Positions 1 through 5,335 of a stretch of DNA of 5,335 nt are shown piece by piece. Positions within the stretch are counted from its first letter, which is position 1. Each line of letters starts with the position of its first letter. The notes under the pieces are model-generated. The model saw only the letters and a program-made list of their open reading frames with translations, did not search any database and was not told the DNA's origin. Position numbers and translations under genes: made by a program. Source of the DNA: Candidatus Spyradosoma merdigallinarum (GTDB lineage: Bacteria; Verrucomicrobiota; Verrucomicrobiia; Opitutales; UBA953); NCBI GenBank assembly GCA_018713755.1, contig DVOG01000166.1, positions 1 to 5,335 of the forward strand. The letters run 5' to 3'.

Positions 1-3000
1 GTCGTCGCGACGACGAGCGTTCCCTTGCCGGAAACCGACGCGTCGTCGAGCGTCAGCTCGCTGTCTTTCGCGAGGTCGAAGAAAAGTTCCGCGCCTTCGC
101 CGAGCGTCGCGCTTTTGAAGAGCGCCGGAGCCCGGTCGTCCTCCGCGACGACGAATTTCAGCGTGCCGCTGTCGACCTTCGCTTCGTTGACGGAAAATTC
201 GGTCGCGGAAACGGACAGCACGTTGTTCCCGACGAGCTCGCCGGCGGCGTTCCGCGTCGTTCCCGCATCGAGCGCGAAAACGCCCATGCCGTTCCCGTCG
301 ACCGAACCCTTCAGCGCCACTTCCGCGGCGGCGTCGCCGATGAAAGTGAAGGCGGAATTCGCGATTGTGCCGTCGCGCGCGAAATCGAGTTCAAAGCGCG
401 CCGTTTCGGCGTCGAACGCCACGCTGAAGCTCAACGCGGAGCGCGCGGCGGGATTGATCGTGGCGCGGAGCGCGCCGGCGGAAACCTGAACCGTTCCCGA
501 GAACTCCTGCCCGCCTTCGGGCACGTCGAGCAGCGCGTTCCCGAGGCTGACGTTTCCGTCGCCGCGCTTGATCAGCGTTCCCGTGCCGGAAAGCCGCGCG
601 TCTCCGTCGGAGAAAAGTTCGCTGTATTCGGTTCCCCAAGTCTGATCCGGATTCGCTTCCGTCGGATTGGCGTCGGTCTTCCCGGCGTTGACGACGAACG
701 TCGCGCCGGATGCGATGCTCAGCCCGGATGTCGCCTGAATGGAATTGCGGTTCGCTTCCAGCGTGCCGGCGTTGACCGTCGTCGCTCCCGTGTAGGCGTT
801 GGAGCCGGTCAGCTTCAGCGTTCCCGCGCCGTCCTTGATCAGGCTTCCCGCGCCGGTAAGCGTTCCCGCGAACGCCTGATCCTCGGCGTCGGCGGAAAAG
901 CCGAACGAGGCGGCGAAGCGGCCGTAGTTCGGCGCGGTGCCTGAAAACCACCCGCTGTTGCTCACGCCGTAGGTGCCGCTGATCTGCGAGGCGTTGCTCC
1001 GCGTCAGGATGAACTCGTAGGTGTAGCCGGAATCCGCGATCCTCGCGTAATACGTGATGAAGGAGTAGAGCGACTCGTCCGGGAGATTTTCTTTGTCTTT
1101 GAGAGCCGGATCTTTTTCCTTGAGGAGCTCCAGTCCGCCGGCGGCGACGATGCTGTTCCAGCCGGAGGCGTTGAGATTGCCGTCCCCGTCCAGATACGTC
1201 AGCACGCCCGTGCTGCTGCCGGAAATCGCCGCGGCGAGTTCGCGCAGGCTTTCCTGCATTTCCGAGGAAAGGTTCTCGCCGGCGGAAGCGAGGAAGTCCT
1301 CGACGGCGTCCTGCGTGAACGTGGCGCGCAGCCAGGAGGAGACGTTTTCCGCGCCGCCGAAAAGATTGCTTCCGCCGGTTTTCATCAGCCCGAACACGTC
1401 GTTCCCGTCGCGGTCCGTTCCCGTGGTCGCGTAGATTTTCGAGAAGGCGCCGTCGTAGACGTCCTCGTCATTCGTGTAGACGAGGTTCGCGGGGTTTTTC
1501 AGGAAATTCGTATCCGCGGTCGACTGCGAGACGCGGAAATCGCCGCTGATCGTCACGGTCGATCCCGTTTCGCCGATCAGCGCGGAGACTTGCCCGGGAC
1601 CGCTGAACGAGGCGGACGTTCCCGACTTCATCAGCAAAGCCGCGGTCCCGCCGGAGGATGTTCCCTGGTCCACGGCGACGCCGCCCGCGAGCACGATGAG
1701 ACGCCCGCTGAAAAGTTCGCCGTTCAGGTCGCCCGCCACGCGCTGCGTGTTCGCGCCGAGCTTCACCAGGTCGCCGCTGCCGGAAAAGCCGCCGGCGTAG
1801 GTGGTGTCCGCATCCGTCTGCGTCAGCACGAGCTTCGCGCCGCTGCCGACCGTCACCGCCGAGGCGTCCGCCGTGCCGCTGAGATTCTGTACGAGCTGCG
1901 TTCCGCTGTAAATGTTGAGCGTGGAATAGCGGCGCTGGCCCGCGGCCGCTCCGCTGTCGCCGAGCAACTCAATGCTGCCGGCGTTGGGGAAAATGCTTGC
2001 GTAGGCGTCCCCGCCGGTTTCGCCGAGAATCAGCGTGACGCCCTCGGTCACGGAAACCGTGCCGTAGAAAAGCGTCTGCGTGCTCGTGATCTGCAGCGCG
2101 GCCGTCTGGCTGTCCAGCCCTTGCCCGTAAGTGCGGTAATCGTCTTCCGTCAGGGAATCCGCATTTTCGAGAACGGTGTCCGGCTGTTCCTCGAGGTCGT
2201 TGATCAGCGTATAGCTTCGCGAAAGCAGCAGCGTCGCGTCGCGGGAAAGCGCGGTGACCTCTCCGGCGAACGTTCCCGTGTTGCTGACCAGCAGGTTCAG
2301 CGAGCCCGTTCCCGAAACTTCCACTTTGCAGTCGGAAAGAGAATTGCCGGCCGCGATCCAGTTGCCTTCTTCAATGCGCAGATGCCCCAGAGTTCCGGCG
2401 CCCTGATAAAGGAACTGTCCCTCGCCGGTTTTGACCACGAGCCCGCTCCCTGTCGAATTGAGCGATCCGGTGAACCAACCGTCGCGCCCGTAGCTCTGAT
2501 TGATCGTCAGCACCGCCCCGTCTTGAACCCAGACGGAGGCGACGACGCCGTTGGAATACGGCACGCTGCCGTCCGGATTTCTCCATGAAAAGCGCACCGG
2601 CTCATAAACCTGGTTCACGGGACTGCCGATTGTCGAGCCTTCCGCGGAGAGCATCGTGCGCTCCGTCCACAGCGACTGGAAATTGTTGAAGACCTGATGC
2701 CCGTAAATGTTGACGTCCGACGCCGCGCGGATGTCGCCGAGGTAATCCGCCGCGCCGTTGACGAACATGCCGCCGTTCGACGCGCCGGCAACCGTCGCGT
2801 TGCTCGCGTCGGAACGCAGGAACGACACGGAGGTCGCGCCGTCGAAAACGTTGTCGACGACCGTCGCGCCGCCGTCCGCGGAGCCGACGTTCACCGTTCC
2901 CGCGCCGAGCAGAATGTCCGCGAGCTTGTTGCCCGCGAGCCAGGTGTTGCCGGAAACGTCGCGCTCGCCGTCCGCGTCGACGCGCGTTCCCGGATCCAGC

Positions 3001-3833
3001 TCGGACTCGCCGATGAAGGAAATCGTTCCCGCGCCCGTCACGTAAAGCCGCCCGTTCCCGACGAGACGCCCCACCGTGGAGTTCTCGCCTGCCGTGGTGT
3101 TCAGCACGATGCGGTTGACGGAGGCGGCGTCCGTCCCGATGATGAGCCTCGAGGTCGAATCGGCCTTCAGGTTGTTCAGCATGTTCAGCGCCAGCACCGC
3201 CGTCGGGTTGTAGCCCTCCGTCGGGACGTTCGACGTGAGATTCGGACGGGAATCGAACATGTTCAGCGTCGAACCTTCGAACGAAACCGTCGCCCCAGCC
3301 TTCAACGTGATGTCGCGGATGCCCGCGTAACCGCTGAACGCAGGCGTGGAAATCTCATTCGCTCCCACAGCCGTCGGCCGCTGGAACGAAACGTATTGCG
3401 AAAGCTGCCCTTCGAGCACCAGCGTCGTGTTTTTGCCGACCTCGACGCTGCCCGTGAACACGCCGGCGGACCAGAAGCTGTCCATGCTCTTCCACGCCTC
3501 TTCGAGCGCTTCCTGGTCGTCCTCGCCGCGCGACATCGTATAGACGTCCTTGTAATACCCGGCGCCCGCGCCGCCCGCGTAAGTCAGGCTGCCGCCGCCT
3601 TCGATGCGCACCGTTCCCGCGTCATGCCCGTAAAGGCCCCCTTGCGTGACGCCCTGATCCGCGAGCGAACCGTCCTGCGAAAGGAACGACCCGTTCAGCG
3701 TATCCGTCCGCCCGTTGAGATCAATCGTGTAGCCCTCGTCGGTAACGACGATGTCGTTGGCCGCCGCGGGAACGAGCGCGGCGCCGCCGAGAAACATCGC
3801 CGCCGAAATCAGGGTCAATTTTGAAAAACTCAT
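1..3833 (-). CDS. Large autotransporter-type surface protein with PATR repeats (3' partial)
   Basis: This is a secreted surface passenger protein, very probably an autotransporter whose barrel lies beyond the left edge. The ATG at 3833-3831 is preceded by a good Shine-Dalgarno. I read 1277 codons down to position 3 with no stop. Residues 1-25 are a Sec signal peptide. The rest is rich in Gly, Ser, Thr, Ala and Asn with short alternating beta-strands, as in right-handed beta-helix passengers, and has one Cys (residue 502). PATR repeats are clear at residues 988-1028 and 1081-1124 and degenerate at about 454-494 and 683-722. Residues about 842-947 look more helical and include YLDGDGNLN. No protease triad or other catalytic motif was recognised, so adhesion or a structural role is a guess. 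It lies 63 bases after another autotransporter on the same strand, suggesting a tandem pair, possibly co-transcribed. I did not recognise a named family member. The autotransporter call rests on the repeats, the signal peptide and the neighbour, since the barrel is not visible. Confidence 0.9.
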   Translation of the reverse strand, partial: MSFSKLTLISAAMFLGGAALVPAAANDIVVTDEGYTIDLNGRTDTLNGSFLSQDGSLADQGVTQGGLYGHDAGTVRIEGGGSLTYAGGAGAGYYKDVYTMSRGEDDQEALEEAWKSMDSFWSAGVFTGSVEVGKNTTLVLEGQLSQYVSFQRPTAVGANEISTPAFSGYAGIRDITLKAGATVSFEGSTLNMFDSRPNLTSNVPTEGYNPTAVLALNMLNNLKADSTSRLIIGTDAASVNRIVLNTTAGENSTVGRLVGNGRLYVTGAGTISFIGESELDPGTRVDADGERDVSGNTWLAGNKLADILLGAGTVNVGSADGGATVVDNVFDGATSVSFLRSDASNATVAGASNGGMFVNGAADYLGDIRAASDVNIYGHQVFNNFQSLWTERTMLSAEGSTIGSPVNQVYEPVRFSWRNPDGSVPYSNGVVASVWVQDGAVLTINQSYGRDGWFTGSLNSTGSGLVVKTGEGQFLYQGAGTLGHLRIEEGNWIAAGNSLSDCKVEVSGTGSLNLLVSNTGTFAGEVTALSRDATLLLSRSYTLINDLEEQPDTVLENADSLTEDDYRTYGQGLDSQTAALQITSTQTLFYGTVSVTEGVTLILGETGGDAYASIFPNAGSIELLGDSGAAAGQRRYSTLNIYSGTQLVQNLSGTADASAVTVGSGAKLVLTQTDADTTYAGGFSGSGDLVKLGANTQRVAGDLNGELFSGRLIVLAGGVAVDQGTSSGGTAALLMKSGTSASFSGPGQVSALIGETGSTVTISGDFRVSQSTADTNFLKNPANLVYTNDEDVYDGAFSKIYATTGTDRDGNDVFGLMKTGGSNLFGGAENVSSWLRATFTQDAVEDFLASAGENLSSEMQESLRELAAAISGSSTGVLTYLDGDGNLNASGWNSIVAAGGLELLKEKDPALKDKENLPDESLYSFITYYARIADSGYTYEFILTRSNASQISGTYGVSNSGWFSGTAPNYGRFAASFGFSADAEDQAFAGTLTGAGSLIKDGAGTLKLTGSNAYTGATTVNAGTLEANRNSIQATSGLSIASGATFVVNAGKTDANPTEANPDQTWGTEYSELFSDGDARLSGTGTLIKRGDGNVSLGNALLDVPEGGQEFSGTVQVSAGALRATINPAARSALSFSVAFDAETARFELDFARDGTIANSAFTFIGDAAAEVALKGSVDGNGMGVFALDAGTTRNAAGELVGNNVLSVSATEFSVNEAKVDSGTLKFVVAEDDRAPALFKSATLGEGAELFFDLAKDSELTLDDASVSGKGTLVVAT
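462..593 (-). repeat. Autotransporter-associated beta-strand (PATR) repeat, diverged copy
   Basis: Residues 1081-1124 read LSGTGTLIKRGDGNVSLGN, then a variable stretch, then EFSGTVQVSAGALRA. The 'GTLIK-GDGN' half and the 'F-G-V-V-AG-L-A' half match the clear copy at 750-872. The Asn-x-Tyr-x-Gly centre is replaced by a longer insert (ALLDVPEGGQ). Confidence 0.65.
750..872 (-). repeat. Autotransporter-associated beta-strand (PATR) repeat, clear copy
   Basis: Residues 988-1028 follow the family pattern closely: FAGTLTGAGSLIKDGAGTL, then KLTGSNAYTG, then ATTVNAGTLEAN. The signature elements are G-x-L-x-K-x-G-x-G-T-L, then L-x-G-x-N-x-Y-x-G, then T-x-V-x-x-G-T-L. This is the PATR/TIGR02601-type repeat that forms coils of the passenger beta-helix. 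It is the strongest family evidence in this gene. Confidence 0.88.
993..1310 (-). other. Helical, charged segment interrupting the beta-rich passenger, with an Asp/Gly loop
   Basis: Residues about 842-947 differ from the surrounding passenger. An amphipathic stretch rich in Glu, Ala and Leu (for example SSEMQESLRELAAAISG) is followed by TYLDGDGNLNASGWNSIV, then a Lys/Asp/Glu-rich stretch (LKEKDPALKDKENLPDE) and SLYSFITYYARIADSGY. The DGDGNLN piece resembles half of an EF-hand or dockerin calcium loop, but the first Asp and the last acidic ligand are missing. It could be an inserted subdomain, a loop off the beta-helix, or a calcium-stabilised turn. No function is assigned. Confidence 0.5.
1668..1787 (-). 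repeat. Degenerate PATR-like repeat
   Basis: Residues 683-722 begin FSGSGDLVKLGANTQRVAG and end ELFSGRLIVLAGGVAVD. The spacing matches the clear PATR copy (G-S-G-x-L-x-K-x-G about 25 residues before F-S-G-x-L-x-V-x-x-G), but the Gly-Thr-Leu and Asn-x-Tyr positions are lost. It may be an older copy or an independent beta-helix coil. Confidence 0.45.
2352..2474 (-). repeat. Degenerate PATR-like repeat
   Basis: Residues 454-494 read FTGSLNSTGSGLVVKTGEG, followed by a strand ending GTLGHLRIEEGNWIA. The 'G-S-G-L-V-V-K-T-G-E-G' half matches the start of PATR repeats, and 'L-x-I-x-x-G-x-W/L' matches the end. The centre is diverged. Confidence 0.45.
3759..3833 (-). other. Sec signal peptide of the downstream autotransporter
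   Basis: Residues 1-25 show a short n-region with one Lys (MSFSK), a hydrophobic core (LTLISAAMFLGGAAL) and a polar end VPAAA. An A-x-A cleavage site places cleavage after Ala25, before NDIVV. It is a standard-length type I signal peptide, without the extended ESPR region of some large proteobacterial autotransporters and without a lipobox Cys. It shows export across the inner membrane and confirms the start codon. Confidence 0.85.
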
Positions 3834-3842
3834 GGGAAAATT

Positions 3843-3847
3843 TCCTG
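3843..3847 (-). promoter_or_regulatory. Shine-Dalgarno site for the downstream autotransporter
   Basis: The minus strand carries CAGGA, with 9 bases between the AGGA core and the ATG at 3833. This decides the start codon: the next in-frame ATG (codon 13) falls inside the hydrophobic core of the signal peptide. The gap just upstream is AT-richer than the coding regions and contains TTTAAT at 3855-3860, but I see no convincing -35 partner, so I do not call a promoter. Confidence 0.7.
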
Positions 3848-3872
3848 TTGTTGAATTAAACTGCGTGTTGAG

Positions 3873-3896
3873 AAAAATGCGCCGCGGCCGCCGGCA
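3873..3896 (-). terminator. Possible weak intrinsic terminator just after the upstream stop codon
   Basis: Immediately after the TGA the minus strand reads a GC-only run containing the short inverted arms GCCG and CGGC (loop of 7), with an alternative ATGC/GCAT closing stem. A run of five T follows. Position and U-tract fit an intrinsic terminator, but the stem is only about 4 bp in either fold and GC-rich palindromes are easy to find here. It could attenuate transcription between the two genes or be fortuitous. Confidence 0.3.
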
Positions 3897-5335
3897 TCAG
3901 AAACGATGCCGGTAGCCCGCGTTGAAGCCGTGCGAAACGCCCGAATCCGTGTCGATTTCGAGCTCGTAGCCGAGCCACAGGCTGTCGCGCTCGGTCAGCC
4001 CGACGTCGAGCGTCGGCCCGATCGAGAACACGTCCGTCGGGAGCGCCGCGGCGGTCGTGCCGAACGCGTTCCCGCCCGCCGTGAAACGGCCGTCGAGGTC
4101 GATGTCCTCGCCGAGGAAATCATGCGCGTAGGCGGCCTCGACGCCGAGACGCACCTGCCAGGTTTCGAACGGGAACGCCCACTGCAGGGCGACGGCGAGC
4201 CGCGCGCGCAGGCTGTCGCCGTCCGCGTCGTCCATGTCGAGTCCCGCCGTGCCGCTTTCGCGGAAGCCGTCGATGCTTTCGTGCAGATAGCTCAGCCCGA
4301 TGTTCGGCATGAGGTAAAGCCCGCTGCCGTCCTTCTTGTCTTCGGAAAGCGTGAAGACGGCGCCGAAGGTGACGAAGCCGCCGGCGAAGAACGCGTCCGT
4401 GTCGCCCGTCGCCGATCCCGCGACGGTCTCGCGGCGCGTGTCGAACATCGCCGTTCCCGCCTGCAGGCCGCCGTCGACGTAGAAACGGTCGCCGATCAGC
4501 CGCGACGCGAACGCCGTGACGCGCATGTCGTCCATTTCGACCTTGCCGCCGCCGTTGCGCATCTTCGCCTTGCCGTAGGTGTAGCCGAAGGCGAGCCCGA
4601 GCGTCGAGCGGTAATCCGGCTTCCAGTCGACGCCGGCGGTCGCCCCGTAAAGGTTGTAATCGAAAACGGGGTTGTCCGCGCCGCTGCCGTTTTCCGCGAC
4701 GTCGCCCTGCGCGAGCACGAAGAACTCGTATTCGCCGGTCTCGCGCAGCGGATTCGCGCCGTCGTAGCGCCGCTGATCCAGGCGCGCGTGGATGCGCGCG
4801 ACGTCCGCGTTGAAGGCCTCGACCGGCATCGCCAGCATCGACGCAAAGCCGCTCGGAGAGAGCTTTTCGACTTCGTCCGCGAGCTGATCCGACGAAAGGC
4901 CGCTCAGCGCGTTCATCAGGGCGTATTGCTGCGGGTCTTTTTCGAGAGCCTCCGCCATGTTGACGATGCCGAACGCGCCGTAGCTTCCGCCGGAGGAGAG
5001 CCAGGAAAGCGCGGAAAGGAAGCTGTCGGAAACGCCGGCGCCGTAGTCGGCTCCCGTCGCGGAGAAGTTGTCCGTCGTCATTTTCGCCGTAATCGAACCG
5101 TCCGCGGCGACGTCGACGACGAGCTTCATCCAATCGGCCTCGTCAGCCATCTCCTCGTTCGTGTCGCGCAACGCCTTGACGACGGCGTAAATGCCGGTGT
5201 AGCCGCCTTTTCTCGAAATGCTTTCCGCGGAAACCAGCGTCAGCGTTTTCCCGCGCGTGCTTTCGTTCAGATTGTCGACGAAAAGCGAACCGTTGAGCGT
5301 GACCGTTCCCGCGCCGGCGTCGATGCCTGCGAAGC
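3897..5335 (-). CDS. Autotransporter, C-terminal part: passenger tail, linker and outer-membrane beta-barrel (5' partial)
   Basis: This gene encodes the end of a type Va autotransporter; the barrel sits in the outer membrane and serves secretion and anchoring of its own passenger. The frame is open from the right edge (first full codon at 5333) to a TGA at 3899-3897, giving 478 visible residues. An in-frame TTG at 5171 is not a credible start, because similar protein continues upstream of it (motif AGTVTLNGSLFVDN, then KTLTLVSAE). Visible residues 1 to about 130 are passenger tail. About 133-189 form a helical linker with LSSDQLADEVEKLSPSGF followed by an amphipathic stretch ending in RIHARLDQRR. 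About 201-478 are alternating beta-strands ending in GYRHRF, with the terminal Phe expected of BAM substrates. There is no Cys. The passenger type and function cannot be judged here because its N-terminal part is missing. The family call is strong; the specific role is unknown. Confidence 0.93.
   Translation of the reverse strand, partial: FAGIDAGAGTVTLNGSLFVDNLNESTRGKTLTLVSAESISRKGGYTGIYAVVKALRDTNEEMADEADWMKLVVDVAADGSITAKMTTDNFSATGADYGAGVSDSFLSALSWLSSGGSYGAFGIVNMAEALEKDPQQYALMNALSGLSSDQLADEVEKLSPSGFASMLAMPVEAFNADVARIHARLDQRRYDGANPLRETGEYEFFVLAQGDVAENGSGADNPVFDYNLYGATAGVDWKPDYRSTLGLAFGYTYGKAKMRNGGGKVEMDDMRVTAFASRLIGDRFYVDGGLQAGTAMFDTRRETVAGSATGDTDAFFAGGFVTFGAVFTLSEDKKDGSGLYLMPNIGLSYLHESIDGFRESGTAGLDMDDADGDSLRARLAVALQWAFPFETWQVRLGVEAAYAHDFLGEDIDLDGRFTAGGNAFGTTAAALPTDVFSIGPTLDVGLTERDSLWLGYELEIDTDSGVSHGFNAGYRHRF
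3900..4733 (-). other. Autotransporter beta-barrel domain (Autotransporter/PF03797 type)
   Basis: This domain covers about 278 residues, the usual length of a classical 12-strand autotransporter barrel. It opens with EYEFFVLAQGDVAE and then alternates amphipathic strands and loops: YNLYGATAGVDW, STLGLAFGYTYGKAKM, RVTAFASRLIGDRFYVDGGLQAG, LYLMPNIGLSYLHES, LRARLAVALQWAFPF, WQVRLGVEAAYAHDF. It ends with LWLGYELEIDTDSG and HGFNAGYRHRF. Aromatic girdle residues, acidic turn loops (for example DMDDADGD) and the C-terminal Phe are as expected for the family. The assignment comes from pattern recognition, not from a profile search. Confidence 0.9.
4767..4937 (-). other. Pre-barrel linker and pore-spanning helix of the upstream autotransporter
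   Basis: This stretch, about 57 residues, lies between the passenger tail and the barrel and is predicted by eye to be helical. It holds QQYALMNALSGLSSDQL, then VEKLSPSGFASMLAMP and VEAFNADVARIHARLDQRR. In classical autotransporters the equivalent segment, often seen as 'ALxxLSGE.(H/Y)A..' followed by a helix rich in Phe and Arg, precedes the barrel and threads through its pore. The match supports reading this gene as type Va rather than as a simple porin. Exact helix limits are inferred. Confidence 0.7.

Noticed and set aside
25..489. Plus-strand Ser/Ala/Pro-rich frame, with similar ones at 1093-1434, 2758-3045 and 3346-3543
   Set aside because: Their low-complexity Ser/Ala/Pro composition is what results from reading the complement of Gly/Ala/Thr/Asp codons. 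None was credited with a ribosome-binding site or recognisable domain.
1173..1193. Full EF-hand or dockerin domain in the downstream passenger
   Set aside because: Only part of the loop (DGDGNLN) matches. The first Asp and the final acidic ligand are absent and there is no second loop, so I report it only as a resemblance.
1590..2588. Long plus-strand open frame (332 codons)
   Set aside because: It is Arg/Gly/Ala-rich, low-complexity protein lying wholly antisense to the passenger, which stays open and protein-like throughout. It is a shadow frame.
2697..3824. Long plus-strand open frame (375 codons) opposite the start of the downstream autotransporter
   Set aside because: The translation is extremely rich in Arg, Ala and Val with no domain pattern. 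The opposite strand has a signal peptide, a Shine-Dalgarno and beta-rich protein. Long antisense frames are common opposite GC-rich genes.
3855..3860. TTTAAT as a -10 promoter element in the intergenic gap
   Set aside because: No -35 box at suitable spacing is visible, and a single AT-rich hexamer in a 63-base gap is weak evidence.
4120..5133. Minus-strand Arg-rich frame overlapping the barrel gene, with shorter ones at 4496-4846, 391-951 and 2371-2586
   Set aside because: These are out-of-frame readings of the two real genes with runs of Arg. The overlapping frame has clear barrel or PATR features.
5169..5171. TTG as the start codon of the barrel gene
   Set aside because: The frame continues open to the right edge with convincing passenger sequence, and no signal peptide follows the TTG. 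The gene simply begins outside the window.

Overview
The window is covered almost entirely by two large minus-strand genes in tandem, both for surface proteins of the classical autotransporter (type Va secretion) kind. The upstream gene enters from the right edge. Its visible part (5335 to 3897) is the end of a passenger, a helical linker, and a complete outer-membrane beta-barrel ending in Phe. After a 63-base gap, the second gene starts at 3833 and runs off the left edge: 1277 codons are visible, without a stop. It has a Sec signal peptide and then a very long Gly/Ser/Thr/Ala/Asn-rich passenger. Two segments near its visible end match the autotransporter-associated beta-strand (PATR) repeat, and two earlier ones are weaker. 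Its own barrel would lie beyond position 1.

The organism is a Gram-negative (diderm) bacterium with GC-rich DNA. Many PATR-type autotransporters with little similarity to named adhesins would fit Verrucomicrobiota/Lentisphaerota-type bacteria or some Pseudomonadota. This is an inference from protein style only; the window has no taxonomic marker.

Layout from right to left, in the direction of transcription: passenger tail (5335 to about 4940), pre-barrel linker (about 4937 to 4767), barrel (about 4733 to 3900), TGA stop (3899-3897), short AT-richer gap with a weak hairpin/T-run and a clear Shine-Dalgarno (3896-3834), signal peptide (3833-3759), beta-rich passenger (3758 to 1), interrupted around 1310-993 by a more helical segment with an Asp/Gly loop. 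No RNA gene, mobile element, CRISPR array or plus-strand gene is supported; the long plus-strand open frames are antisense shadows.

The two proteins are probably paralogous surface autotransporters, each delivering its own passenger. No catalytic motif was recognised in either, so an adhesive or structural role is the default guess. No undescribed multi-gene system is evident. The most unusual signals are at DNA level: a strongly strand-biased heptamer (CGGGAAC, 21 copies on the coding strand against 2 on the other), and a dependence of wobble bases on the next codon.
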